DNA of 64,000 bases from NCBI RefSeq assembly GCF_000011205.1, contig NC_003106.2, positions 2,630,757 through 2,694,756 on the forward strand, given 5' to 3'. The position numbers and the translations under genes were made by a program. The notes below the pieces were generated by a model. It saw nothing but the letters and a program-made list of their open reading frames with translations. It was not told the DNA's origin and searched no databases. This document shows, in pieces, positions 40,498 through 52,387 of the stretch; the stretch's first letter is position 1; each line of letters starts with the position of its first letter. The DNA comes from Sulfurisphaera tokodaii str. 7 (GTDB lineage: Archaea; Thermoproteota; Thermoprotei_A; Sulfolobales; Sulfolobaceae).

Positions 40498-43400
40498 GCA
40501 TAATTTCCATTATGGATTAGCATTTTTAGAAACTTAGCTGTAAGAGAAATAGATGTTGTTTCCTTTCAATTCCATTATGGATTAGCTTACAGTAAAAGAG
40601 AAGTACTAACGTTGATGAGGAAACATCTTTCAATTCCATTATGGATTAGCACTTGTGATTGAATCTCGTATAATTTAAGCTTGGCATCATACTTTCAATT
40701 CCATTATGGATTAGCCTAGACTGAGTTAAATTGTACATGCCTAAAATATAATTAATACTTTCAATTCCATTATGGATTAGCCTCGATTTCATTAACAACT
40801 TTCCTGAGGAGGACGAGTTTCTTTCAATTCCATTATGGATTAGCAAAGTGCTTACGATTTATCTGGAACCCCTCTCGTCGGGTGTCTTTCAATTCCATTA
40901 TGGATTAGCAAAGCTGCAGAGAATAGCTAGGTTAGTCCAGGGTAAGCAAACACTTTCAATTCCATTATGGATTAGCGTTACAACTATTACAATTTTTGGA
41001 ATTTTCTTCTACAATTAACTTTCAATTCCATTATGGATTAGCTGGGTCGTGGAAGTAATCAGAGAGACTTACTGCGAATACTGTGCTTTCAATTCCATTA
41101 TGGATTAGCTAACTCATTTGTGTTTGTTAATAAGTTTTGACGTAGTCTCTTTCAATTCCATTATGGATTAGCGTACACTATCGTAGATTTTCCGTACTCA
41201 TAATCAATTTCACTTTCAATTCCATTATGGATTAGCACGCAAGTGCCCACGATACCTGGGGCGATGGCGTTGATGCAACTTTCAATTCCATTATGGATTA
41301 GCCATCTTGCATGCTGCATACGTTTCATAAAAATGAGGATCAACTTTCAATTCCATTATGGATTAGCCCAGAGATTGAATTAGCTGAATTATATTCTTTT
41401 ACATGTACCTTTCAATTCCATTATGGATTAGCCGTAGACGGGTGAACCGTAGTAAGAAGGACTATTAGTAGGTGCCCCTTTCAATTCCATTATGGATTAG
41501 CTCTACGTTACGAATCAGAATTCACAATATGTAATGTATGTAAACTTTCAATTCCATTATGGATTAGCATAGAAGTTGATGAGACTTATGATGTTAACAT
41601 TTGGTATCAAAACTTTCAATTCCATTATGGATTAGCGTGAGAGCTTTTTAATAAGTACTAGCGTATTCTATTTACCCCTTTCAATTCCATTATGGATTAG
41701 CGCAGGTAGTATTATGCAAGGTCCAATCAGGGTTATACTTTCAATTCCATTATGGATTAGCTACCACTTGTATTGTTGTACTACTATTTAACCATAAAAT
41801 TTCCATTACTTTCAATTCCATTATGGATTAGCCAAACTTCTATTATTATGTTGTTTGGTCTTCAAGTGACCTTTCAATTCCATTATGGATTAGCATTAAT
41901 TGCTAATGTTAAAGGATCTTTCTCTTTAATTCTAAACTTTCAATTCCATTATGGATTAGCATAGAATAAAGATTGTTAGATTTCTAGTTTTCAACAATTG
42001 TCTTTCAATTCCATTATGGATTAGCATAAGAATAATAAGTTATTATGACTACTCAGAAGTCGTGACTTTCAATTCCATTATGGATTAGCATTGAATAATT
42101 GTAGAATCTTAAAGCTTGTCAGTCTATAGATCTTTCAATTCCATTATGGATTAGCGGAAGATGTTATCCTTTTTTTAAAAGTTTTAAGATTTAGTAGTCT
42201 TTCAATTCCATTATGGATTAGCAAGAGGAGCGGGCTTAACGGTATTGTAATTGTTATAAAAACTTTCAATTCCATTATGGATTAGCTAAGATAAAGTCTA
42301 TTTTTTTATCAGAATTTCCAGATGCTAAATTTGCTTTCAATTCCATTATGGATTAGCACATTAAGATATATTAATATTGCCAAACTTATGGAAAGTAACT
42401 TTCAATTCCATTATGGATTAGCATTCTTCTAATTCTTCTAACATAGATATTAATAAACTCAACTTTCAATTCCATTATGGATTAGCTCTGCTTATTTTGT
42501 AGAAAAACTCTACAGGGAGGGAAGAGCGTTACTTTCAATTCCATTATGGATTAGCGCGAATGCTTCTTCTAATTGGTATAGTGTTGTAATAAACTTTCAA
42601 TTCCATTATGGATTAGCGGGAGTCAGTAATTTTGCCTAAGCCATTGCACGTATAAGCTTTCAATTCCATTATGGATTAGCACGCTTAGACCAGATAGAAA
42701 AGAGACTCAAGAAGAAAACTTTCAATTCCATTATGGATTAGCATATAATGATTGCGTCCAAGAAGTGGCATTAGATGATGTCTTTCAATTCCATTATGGA
42801 TTAGCTTGCAAATAGGGAAGATGCAGTAAAGTATTACATTACATTCTTTCAATTCCATTATGGATTAGCAAGATTAAAAAGTTTAGAAGTATACCTTAAT
42901 TATTAGTTTTCTTTCAATTCCATTATGGATTAGCTCATCTGTGGAATTTGTAATTGAGGATAGCTAAAGTTCTTTCAATTCCATTATGGATTAGCAATGA
43001 GTTATGAAGAAGTTTGTTCTTTTATAAAAGAAAAAGCTTTCAATTCCATTATGGATTAGCTTCCTTTCTCTAGTCCTTGCCCTATCAAACACTGTTATAA
43101 CCTTTCAATTCCATTATGGATTAGCAATATGAGGATGAGGTATCTGAGGGTAGCGCTTACAAGGCTCTTTCAATTCCATTATGGATTAGCAATGTTTACG
43201 GTAATACTTATGAGTATACCAGTACTACCTTTCAATTCCATTATGGATTAGCTTAATACTTATTATAGCTACAGTTATTATTGCCCTTATAGTTATACTT
43301 TCAATTCCATTATGGATTAGCTCTATTTTTCTAGATGGTGGAAACGGTAAGGCATAATAGAACTTTCAATTCCATTATGGATTAGCTACACTTAACGATA

Positions 43401-46400
43401 TCCCAATTTACAAAATAATAAACTTTCAATTCCATTATGGATTAGCCACCCCTCAGCAGTACTTAGCAGCAGTCAGCTCTCTTAACTTTCAATTCCATTA
43501 TGGATTAGCCTGGTGCACTAACGGGTGCTGTGGTAGGTTCATTTGTTCCCTTTCAATTCCATTATGGATTAGCTTGTTGTGTTCTCTCTCTTTGCGATCT
43601 CTTCTAGTTTCTCTTTCAATTCCATTATGGATTAGCATAATTATGATCCTTCACTAGACCAAAAGGAAGAAGACCTTTCAATTCCATTATGGATTAGCGA
43701 CACGATAAATCATTCCGATATTAACAAAAAAATAGATCTTTCAATTCCATTATGGATTAGCTATCGTTTTGAACTTTGCATGGACGGTATGTATAACTCT
43801 AACTTTCAATTCCATTATGGATTAGCATTTTTAACGTAATTTTGGCTCAGAAAGACGTGACAAAAATGGCTTTCAATTCCATTATGGATTAGCTGACTTA
43901 TTAGAACAGCTAGTGTATGCTATAAATCCAAACACTTTCAATTCCATTATGGATTAGCATTATCTCCACATGATATACGCCGTAGCGGGGCATATTGGCT
44001 TTCAATTCCATTATGGATTAGCTAGAAACTTAGACGAAATAACAGAGAAATACGATATACAACCTTTCAATTCCATTATGGATTAGCTGACATGAAAGCG
44101 ACAAAACGCCAAATAGAATTAATAAAGCTTTCAATTCCATTATGGATTAGCCGATTATTTATATATGCTCTTTGTGCTGTCGGCAGTGAGCTTTCAATTC
44201 CATTATGGATTAGCTCTGCCAGCTTACTCATCTTAGCCCACCTCCAACAACTTACTTTCAATTCCATTATGGATTAGCCTTCTGATTACGATAGACCTTT
44301 CCAGTTTATGTGTGTTACAATCTTTCAATTCCATTATGGATTAGCATAGTCAAGTGAGCCTCTGTTCCTTAAAGAAAATACAATGCTTTCAATTCCATTA
44401 TGGATTAGCACTTTATACGTATCCCCGCTTGTCGGCACCTTAACTGATTCTCTTTCAATTCCATTATGGATTAGCAAAATAGCACCAGGAAGGAGACTAT
44501 ACCACCGGGTTATGATCTTTCAATTCCATTATGGATTAGCGACCTCAGTTTAATGATATGACCTAGTTTTTACTTCCCAGTTAACTCTTTCAATTCCATT
44601 ATGGATTAGCCTACTACTGATGATGGGAAAGCGTCAGAAGGATCTAAATTAACCTTTCAATTCCATTATGGATTAGCAACTGCCCTGAGCGTGATGTTAA
44701 ACTCCCCAGTTTAATAGCTTTCAATTCCATTATGGATTAGCCTGGTGAGGTTAGAATGCATGATGTAATACGTTTAGGAGAACTTTCAATTCCATTATGG
44801 ATTAGCGAGACTGATTACTAGAAGAATTAAATAATTTTTGCATATCTTGCTTTCAATTCCATTATGGATTAGCATCTCATGTTGATATTCTTCTTTAGCC
44901 TTCTCTAGAGCCATTTCCTTTCAATTCCATTATGGATTAGCTTGCTCTGGTACTAGTACAACTCTCTTTTGCCATCTCTTTCAATTCCATTATGGATTAG
45001 CTACATATTTCTGCTGTAGCTGCCATTTATATCATCTTACTTCTTTCAATTCCATTATGGATTAGCACTATTACTCAAAGTATCCGTGATTATTATTACA
45101 ATCAACTTTCAATTCCATTATGGATTAGCATCGCGGGCTGCTGGGTCAAGTTCAGACATGTGATGAGCGTAACTTTCAATTCCATTATGGATTAGCTCTA
45201 TTATAGAGAAGAGATAGTACTTTTGCTTCTGGAGTTCTTTCAATTCCATTATGGATTAGCTAAAAATTTTCCAATTTGAGGATTTCTATCATACTAAATA
45301 TATCTTTCAATTCCATTATGGATTAGCTTGGAGAACCACCCTGAGCTTTCCGAAATCGTTAACAATACGCTTTCAATTCCATTATGGATTAGCTTCTGCA
45401 CTAGAAGAACCATGCTCTTTATCAGAATTGTCTTTCAATTCCATTATGGATTAGCAGCCAGCGAAGGATATGCAGTGATCGTTCATCATACTGATCTTTC
45501 AATTCCATTATGGATTAGCCCCTCGCTTAAACAGAAACTGTTAGAGCAAGGCATAATTACAGACTTTCAATTCCATTATGGATTAGCTTAAAGGCGGTGC
45601 ACCGCTACCCCCGTTTGCGGTAATGTAAAACTTTCAATTCCATTATGGATTAGCTGTTCATATTTCATATTTGCAATCTTCAAAATTTCCATAAACTTTC
45701 AATTCCATTATGGATTAGCAGCACCGAGTATAGCACCTTCATTAGCTTCCTGAAGGACCTGCTTTCAATTCCATTATGGATTAGCATAAACCAAAGAAGT
45801 GACATTTACGAATACTACTTTGAGTTCTTTCAATTCCATTATGGATTAGCCCAAAACTAATGAGTATCATAATCGAGTCACCAGATCATCTTTCAATTCC
45901 ATTATGGATTAGCCACAGGTATCGCGAGGTCAGGGTTTGCTTTAACGAAATACTTTCAATTCCATTATGGATTAGCTCTGCATTGTGTTATGATAAATAC
46001 GGTCAGCTTGCACGAGTCTTTCAATTCCATTATGGATTAGCAAAGTTGAAGTAAAGGTTGTTAAATCATTAGAAAAATTGCCTACTTTCAATTCCATTAT
46101 GGATTAGCCTCTATCCGGAAGAGTTTGCTAAGATTGACGAATTTTGTAGCTTTCAATTCCATTATGGATTAGCTGTTCAAGGAGAAAGCAATAATCAAGG
46201 TAAGACAAACTGTCTTTCAATTCCATTATGGATTAGCTACAGTCCTGTCGACGTAACATTTCGCTTTGCGTAAGCAATACTGTCTTTCAATTCCATTATG
46301 GATTAGCATCGGTAACTCATCATAATAAGTAGCATAAACTACTCCACTTTCAATTCCATTATGGATTAGTATAGTCGTTATCTATAGCGTCCTGAATCCT

Positions 46401-47286
46401 CTCTAAAGCGTCTTTCAATTCCATTATGGATTAGCGAAATCCAAAGGAGAAAGGAGAAAAAAGCGGAAATTTTACTTTCAATTCCATTATGGATTAGCAA
46501 CCAGTTTGAGGAGTTCCTTAACAAGTTCATCTTCAGAGCTTTCAATTCCATTATGGATTAGCCGTTCATTTTATTAGGGCAGTTGGGTATACACAAGAAT
46601 TATCACTTTCAATTCCATTATGGATTAGCACGGGGTATATTGTGATCTGGTTCTGACAAAGACGTTGAACTTTCAATTCCATTATGGATTAGCACAAGGA
46701 GGAGTATCTCGAGGTTGGGGAGGTTCATATAGTTACTTTCAATTCCATTATGGATTAGCAGAGCTTGATTTAGAAGGAAAAATATGGTTGTATAATATAA
46801 AATGCTTTCAATTCCATTATGGATTAGCAGATAGCATAATCATAATTTAGATCTTTAGCATATTTCATTACTTTCAATTCCATTATGGATTAGCAGGGAA
46901 AGGTTCAGGTTTAAGGCTTATATTTCACCGCTGAACTTTCAATTCCATTATGGATTAGCTCAAATTGGGACACAAACCATAACCCCAACAATTGAAGATA
47001 ACTTTCAATTCCATTATGGATTAGCTTAAGTAGATATTCTGCCGCAAAATTCCTATGACAATAATGTTTTCTTTCAATTCCATTATGGATTAGCTAATTT
47101 TGAGGGCGAAAATCGTAGGGGATGAAAGATATACGCTTTCAATTCCATTATGGATTAGCTTAAAATATAAAGACGTATTAAAGCTAGACGGGAAGACTTT
47201 CAATTCCATTATGGATTAGCTGCCAATAACTATGAAATCAAGATATTTGACAGATGGATAAACTTTCAATTCCATTATGGATTAGC
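40498..47286 (-). CRISPR. CRISPR array 2, about 105 repeats
   Basis: 24-nt repeats start CTTTCAATTCCATTA and end TGGATTAGC; two positions differ from arrays 1 and 3. By hand count there are 104 repeats from 40563 to 47286 plus one decayed terminal copy at 40498-40521 (only the last ~16 bases match). The leader is on the right, crRNA on the minus strand. The repeat at 46347 ends in T instead of C. Spacers are mostly 38-45 nt. Confidence 0.98.
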
Positions 47287-47530
47287 TGCAGATTTTTATA
47301 CTATTACTATTATTGTTTTCTTCGTTTCTGCTATATAAGCTTTTCTTTATGTTACATATTTATCATTACTGAATTTTTAGTATTCCCTTGAAAAAACGGG
47401 AATTCTAAAAAGAGAAATACATTCAACGTTCTTTACAAAGATACTCTTATTGATCACTTATAAATTGAAAGAAATTCCCGATAAAAAACGGGAATAAAAA
47501 CAAAGATATACTCAAAATTTAATAGAACAT
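47287..47530 (-). promoter_or_regulatory. Leader of array 2
   Basis: Matches leaders 1 and 3 except for the first ~30 bases next to the repeat (TGCAGATTTTTATACT). TATA box GCTATATAAG at 47330-47339. Inverted repeats at 47382-47403 and 47474-47495. Similarity to leader 3 continues to AATAGAACAT at about 47530. Confidence 0.9.
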
Positions 47531-48060
47531 CTAAGCATTAATATCTCAGTTGGTCTTGAATTAAAGAAGATCGTCAATAAATCGTATATTTATAGTAAAA
47601 GATTAAATATATGTATATATTGGGAATTATTGGAATTCTTATCGTGACTAACCACAGATTTTACTTTTAAATTAACGCTTAAATTTAACAAAAATTAATG
47701 AGCCTAAAATCCAAGAAAATAAAAAGATTAACAAAATAAAATATAGAAAAATTATAATCTTTTTATTTTCTGAAGAGTGATTAGAAGTAGTTATGTGCAA
47801 AAATACTACAGTCTGTTAACTGGTAATAAATAGTTAAAAACTTTCATTAACCAAGAATAAGTATTATCACTACTTATGGAAAACCTATATCTACTAATGT
47901 TTTCACACATTTGATTATTCTCCTTTGCAGTTTTTCATTGGTATGAAATATTCACCCTTACAAATCTTTACTTATTCTATAAGATATACTAACCAATAGA
48001 AGGAATTAAATCGTTTCCATAATTCTTTTTTAAAAAACTGTTTTATGCCCAAATAATTTC
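47531..48060. other. Gap upstream of the interference operon
   Basis: About 530 bp, very AT-rich, no gene or relic seen. Confidence 0.45.
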
Positions 48061-48086
48061 TTTCCGCTTATTCGGAAAGTTTTTCC
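48061..48086. promoter_or_regulatory. Candidate operator of the interference operon
   Basis: Two overlapping inverted repeats: TTTCCG-N6-CGGAAA (48061-48078) and GGAAA-N3-TTTCC (48074-48086). They sit right upstream of the csa5 TATA box, a typical place for an operator. Confidence 0.5.
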
Positions 48087-48092
48087 AAACAA

Positions 48093-48106
48093 AAAATATA
48101 TATAGG
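48093..48106 (+). promoter_or_regulatory. TATA box of the csa5-cas6 operon
   Basis: AAAATATATATAGG, about 25-30 bp before the csa5 ATG, so the transcript should be leaderless. Confidence 0.7.
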
Positions 48107-48126
48107 GGCATATTATATTTAGTAAT

Positions 48127-48567
48127 ATGAGTGTTGAAAAAACAGATACGGAAGGGATAATACGCAGGGTCGCAAATCTCCTCGCATCGGTTTTCATCTA
48201 TAGCGAATCGCCAACATATGTGGATAGATTTGCTAATGCACTATCAAAGGAGGCAGTGGCTAGGGTCATTTACGAGTCACAGAGGATAATACAAATGGGG
48301 ATTTCAAGTGGCGAAGTTAAAATGGGGAATGTGGAAATATCTGGTAAGAGCATGAAAATCACTGATAAAAAGGGGGAGGAAAGCTATCCTGCAGTTATAA
48401 TAAAAACAAAGGAAGGGAGGAACTACATAGTGGTTGGTTACTTACCTACAGATAAAGATGTTGAAGACTTTATGAGCTTAGTAGAGAGGGATATATACTA
48501 CGCTAGGAAGGCCGGGGCATTAGCTATGTCTATTGCAAATAGATCACTTTTAGGAGGTGGTGAGTAA
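48127..48567 (+). CDS. csa5: Csa5, small subunit of the type I-A complex
   Basis: 146 residues, mostly helical, with a short beta insert in the middle ([20 protein letters not shown]). Length, position before cas7 and the N-terminal [29 protein letters not shown] fit Csa5 (Cas11a), which lines the type I-A Cascade. First gene of a seven-gene operon; its TAA directly precedes the cas7 ATG. Confidence 0.88.
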   Translation: MSVEKTDTEGIIRRVANLLASVFIYSESPTYVDRFANALSKEAVARVIYESQRIIQMGISSGEVKMGNVEISGKSMKITDKKGEESYPAVIIKTKEGRNYIVVGYLPTDKDVEDFMSLVERDIYYARKAGALAMSIANRSLLGGGE

Positions 48568-49518
48568 ATGATTAGTGGTTCATTCAGGTTTTTAATAAAT
48601 ACTGAAAGTCTTAACGGTGTCGAGAGCGTAGGTAACTTGACAAGGCATAGGACAGCTCCAGTGGTGCTTAAGACTTCTACCGGTTACTTGGTCAGATATG
48701 TTCCAGCTATTTCCGGTGAGTCTTTAGCACATGCATACCAAACGGCGTTAGTAGACTTAGCAAAGAAATATAATCTACCGGTAGGGGTTTACTCGTCAAA
48801 ATACGATTTTATAAAGTTCTCAACTGAAGAAGTGCTTAAAGAAGAGGGAGTCAATCCGCCAAAGGACTCAAGCGATATGAGGAGGTTTGAGGTAGAGGTA
48901 ATGCTTAAGGATATTGTTGCCGATATAGGAGGGTTTATGTATGCAGGGAACGTTCCGGTTAGAAGGACTTCAAGAATTAAATTCGGTTATATGATACCGG
49001 CTCTCATGGGAGATGAAATTCCCGCACAGCTTGAAAGCCAGTTTCACGTAAGGTATAGTGAGAAGGACCAGATGATTTATAATGTCGAGGTTTCTTCTGC
49101 TCTTTACGTAATGTCCTTCTCCCTAGATGAAGACTTAATAGCTGTACCATCAACAGAAGGACCTAAGGTTAACGGAGAAGATACACTCACTAAACAAAGA
49201 GATAGTAGAGTTAAAACTGCAATAGAAGCTCTATATTACGTTTTAACTGGTAACTTCGGAGGTAAAAGGTCTAGATTCTTACCGTCAATGAAGCTAATGT
49301 CTGGTATTGTAACGGTAACAGATTTCCCATTTATACCGGAACCGGGGCATACGAATGATTATATTGCTACTACTGTAAAGAGGCTCGGAAAAGCCAAAGA
49401 GATATTCAAGGGTAAGAGCAAAGTTTACGTAATAAATAACGAAGGGATCGAAGAGGGAGGAGAAGTAAATAAAGTTGGGAGTGTTGAAGAGCTAATTACT
49501 TCTCTAACTGGGAAGTAA
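48568..49518 (+). CDS. cas7: Cas7 (Csa2), backbone of the complex
   Basis: 316 residues starting MISGSFRFLINTESLNGVESVGNLTRHR, the ferredoxin-like start of Cas7, with the thumb region around GKRSRFLPSMKLMSG. Several copies wrap the crRNA. No gap to csa5; cas5 follows after one base. Confidence 0.93.
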   Translation: MISGSFRFLINTESLNGVESVGNLTRHRTAPVVLKTSTGYLVRYVPAISGESLAHAYQTALVDLAKKYNLPVGVYSSKYDFIKFSTEEVLKEEGVNPPKDSSDMRRFEVEVMLKDIVADIGGFMYAGNVPVRRTSRIKFGYMIPALMGDEIPAQLESQFHVRYSEKDQMIYNVEVSSALYVMSFSLDEDLIAVPSTEGPKVNGEDTLTKQRDSRVKTAIEALYYVLTGNFGGKRSRFLPSMKLMSGIVTVTDFPFIPEPGHTNDYIATTVKRLGKAKEIFKGKSKVYVINNEGIEEGGEVNKVGSVEELITSLTGK

Positions 49519-49519
49519 A

Positions 49520-50245
49520 ATGATTTATTCTAAAGTTTTTTTAAAGCTTCACTGGGGTTTTTATGTTTCATACCCAGAAGCCTCTAAGGCTAAACCATCA
49601 TTCTACTTACCCCCTCCTACTACTCTTATAGGAGCATTAAGTTACGGAAAGTACAGGGGGGTTGACACAAAGGCTTTTAAGGGGAAAGCGGGAAGTCCAG
49701 CCCTAGAAATAAAGGTTAAGGCTGCAGCTTCTTTCAGCAACGAGTTTGTCGGGGGATACACTGAGGATATTATACGAAGCGTAATTATGTACTTTCAGAG
49801 GAAGGAAAGGAGGGGAGATCCTAAGTTTAGATACGGTGTAGTTCCTACCGGAAAAATTTACGCTCCTAACCAAGTAGTTAAGGTAGTCTATGTGGCTGAA
49901 ATGGATAAAGAAGAACTGGAGAGATTAAGCTGGTCTATTACTAGGCTAGGTTGTAAGGAGTGTTTAGTAAGTGTGGAAGACGTAGAAATAGGTGAGGCTA
50001 AAAGGGTTAAGGGTAAAGTGAAGACATCTTACTATTTCCCAGCGAGTGTAACAATATCGGAGGAAGAAAAGAAGAATGTTATGTTAGTTAGTTTCTGGGA
50101 TGAAAACGGTTTCATTTGGGGAAGTGCAGGAAACGTAGTGACATATGCACTCCCAGTTACGGGATATCCGTTAAAGAGCAAGGAGGTTGAAGTAGAGGCT
50201 AGTGAGGCTTATGAGGTGGGAGGAGAATATGTTGTCTTCGGCTAA
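49520..50245 (+). CDS. cas5: Cas5
   Basis: 241 residues. The N-terminal RAMP fold FLKLHWGFYVSYPEASKAKPSFYLPPPTTLIGAL is a clear Cas5 signature. Holds the 5' handle of the crRNA. Overlaps cas3' by 17 bases. Confidence 0.92.
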   Translation: MIYSKVFLKLHWGFYVSYPEASKAKPSFYLPPPTTLIGALSYGKYRGVDTKAFKGKAGSPALEIKVKAAASFSNEFVGGYTEDIIRSVIMYFQRKERRGDPKFRYGVVPTGKIYAPNQVVKVVYVAEMDKEELERLSWSITRLGCKECLVSVEDVEIGEAKRVKGKVKTSYYFPASVTISEEEKKNVMLVSFWDENGFIWGSAGNVVTYALPVTGYPLKSKEVEVEASEAYEVGGEYVVFG

Positions 50246-51707
50246 GAGTATAACTGATATTTATGAGGAGTTCATAAAGGATAACAGACTACAAGACAGA
50301 TTAGCTATTAGACAAACTGTAGAGGAATTAGAAAAAGGACACAATGTTATCCTTAAGGCTCCTACTGGATACGGTAAGACAACGTTAACAAAAGTATTGG
50401 CTAATGCTGTAGACCTAGGTTATTTTGCTAGGGTAATACACGTTCTCCCATTAAGGGCAATTGTACAAGACCTCTATGAGAAACTAAAATCCGATAGTGA
50501 AAAGGGAGTTATTAGGACTAAAAGTATTGCAGCCCAAGATATGGACTTCTCAGATTCTCCCTTTTTCATGCAGAGAGTGACTGTGACCACTCTAGATACC
50601 TTTATCCTTAACCTATTTAAACTTCCCGCGGTTGAGATGGGTAAAGTATTTCAAAACTTTGGAGCCCATTATGAATTACCAAGGGGTATGATATATTCAT
50701 CATTAGTTATATTTGATGAGTTCCACCTTCTAGGAGAGGAGGGTAGACCTTTAACTGCTGGATTATCTGCTGTAAAGTCACTTACAGATGCAGGTGTTCC
50801 AGTAATAATCATGTCTGCCACTATTGACAAAGGGCTAGAATCACTGATAATGAAGTACGGTAAAGATTTCGTTACTGTGGAAGCCAAAGACTTCAGTATT
50901 GAAAGAAAGATTACAGTTAAGAAGATAAGAGAAGAAGAGGTCTTAAGTGACGTTTTAAAAGAATATAGTGAAGGAAAGAGAGTATTAGTAGTGTTTAATA
51001 CTAGGGTAGGGGCTATTAATTTTTATAAGGCTCTTAAGGATAAGGGACTGAACCCAGTACTAATCCACAGTAAGTTCAATAGGGAAGATAGAAGGGTCTT
51101 AGTTCAGAAGGTATTAAAGGAAAGGCTTGTTGTCTCTACTCAAGTTATTGAGGCTGGAATAGATACAAGTTTTGACGTATTAATTACTGAAGCAGCACCA
51201 GCATCAAACCTAATACAGAGGGCTGGAAGAGTTGCAAGATATGGAGGTTATGGTGAGGTCCATGTGTTTCCGTTCAGTGGAAAGGTTTATGATAAGGAAG
51301 AGGTACAGGAGGTTTGGGAATCCTTAGACAGAGGTTTGCCAGAGCTTAAGGAGAAAGAGTATCATGTCGATAACATACTTCTCAGTGACTTAACTACTAT
51401 AGACCATTCAGTATTTGCTGATTCAATTACAGCTAAGAACCTTTATACCTCTGTATGTAATATAGTGAGGGAAACATCTATTATAATGGGCTTTCCTAGG
51501 GGAGAGTATAATTCTGAGAAGGCAATTCCCCTTACAGAAAAAGAAGCAATGGAGGCTCTGAGAAAGAACGGAGCTGTAAAAGATGGTAAGGAGGTTACAG
51601 ATTATAAACCCTCTACAAATGTTTGCCTACAATTAGATCTCCTAATGAAAGGAATAGACGGTGTAATAATAGCTGGTTATGATAAGGAGATCGGAGGGAT
51701 AATATGA
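50229..51707 (+). CDS. cas3': Cas3' helicase
   Basis: 492 residues from ATG 50229, chosen over the longer frame at 50202 because GGGAGGAGA lies just ahead of it as a ribosome site. Superfamily-2 helicase motifs: Walker A APTGYGKTT (44-52), DEFH (163-166), SAT (196-198) and motif VI QRAGRVARYG (330-339). Lacks the HD nuclease, which is a separate gene as usual in type I-A. Confidence 0.95.
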   Translation: MLSSAKSITDIYEEFIKDNRLQDRLAIRQTVEELEKGHNVILKAPTGYGKTTLTKVLANAVDLGYFARVIHVLPLRAIVQDLYEKLKSDSEKGVIRTKSIAAQDMDFSDSPFFMQRVTVTTLDTFILNLFKLPAVEMGKVFQNFGAHYELPRGMIYSSLVIFDEFHLLGEEGRPLTAGLSAVKSLTDAGVPVIIMSATIDKGLESLIMKYGKDFVTVEAKDFSIERKITVKKIREEEVLSDVLKEYSEGKRVLVVFNTRVGAINFYKALKDKGLNPVLIHSKFNREDRRVLVQKVLKERLVVSTQVIEAGIDTSFDVLITEAAPASNLIQRAGRVARYGGYGEVHVFPFSGKVYDKEEVQEVWESLDRGLPELKEKEYHVDNILLSDLTTIDHSVFADSITAKNLYTSVCNIVRETSIIMGFPRGEYNSEKAIPLTEKEAMEALRKNGAVKDGKEVTDYKPSTNVCLQLDLLMKGIDGVIIAGYDKEIGGII

Positions 51708-52387
51708 AGAAACCATGTGCATTTACAAATCAGCCTTTATTAGACCACTCTAAAGGTTCACTTAACTCTATGAAAAAGATCCTTTCCGATTCCTATGTAT
51801 TAACAGCGAAGAGGAGACTTGAAAAATTCGGGATTAAAGTAAAGAAGGAAGACTTTGAGTTATCAGTACTTCTACACGATATAGGCAAAGCCGGTGAGTT
51901 TTATCAAACTCAATTTGATGATGAATGCAATTCTTCCCGTACTCCTTCTTTCATATATCATGAGATTGGATCTGCAATTTTCTTTTATAAGAACATAGAG
52001 GATAAGAAGCTTAAGCTATTAATTGCACTTGCTGAGCTGAACCATTTGAACACAATTAGAAGTATTTCGCAACTTAACCCCAACAGTTTTCCTAAGAAGT
52101 TTGATCTGGGTATGATAAGACTTAAAAGATTCGGAAAAATAGTGTTAGAGGAAATAGGGATGGAGAACTTTACTATTGAGGATTACACATTTGATGATTA
52201 CCACGAAATGATGAATGATTTAGTAAAAGAGAACGGGGCTTATCTTAAGTTGTACTCTCTTTTTTTAGCTCCAATAATCGTTGGAGATAACCTAGACAGC
52301 TCCCTAGCTAGGGGGCTGAATGAGAGGAGAAGGTTTATCCATGTTCTTGAAAAGGAGGTGAATTCTCTTGATAGTCCCTCTGTATAA
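51704..52387 (+). CDS. cas3'': Cas3'' HD nuclease
   Basis: 227 residues with H58-D59 in LLHDIGKAGEF, plus H15 (LLDHSKG), H86 (YHEIGS) and H114 (LNHL) as further metal ligands. Cuts target DNA together with Cas3'. It overlaps cas3' by 4 bases (ATGA) and cas8a2 by 20. Confidence 0.93.
   Translation: MKKPCAFTNQPLLDHSKGSLNSMKKILSDSYVLTAKRRLEKFGIKVKKEDFELSVLLHDIGKAGEFYQTQFDDECNSSRTPSFIYHEIGSAIFFYKNIEDKKLKLLIALAELNHLNTIRSISQLNPNSFPKKFDLGMIRLKRFGKIVLEEIGMENFTIEDYTFDDYHEMMNDLVKENGAYLKLYSLFLAPIIVGDNLDSSLARGLNERRRFIHVLEKEVNSLDSPSV

Noticed and set aside
47531..48126. Possible csa3b or another regulator gene upstream of csa5
   Set aside because: No open frame or motif found on either strand.
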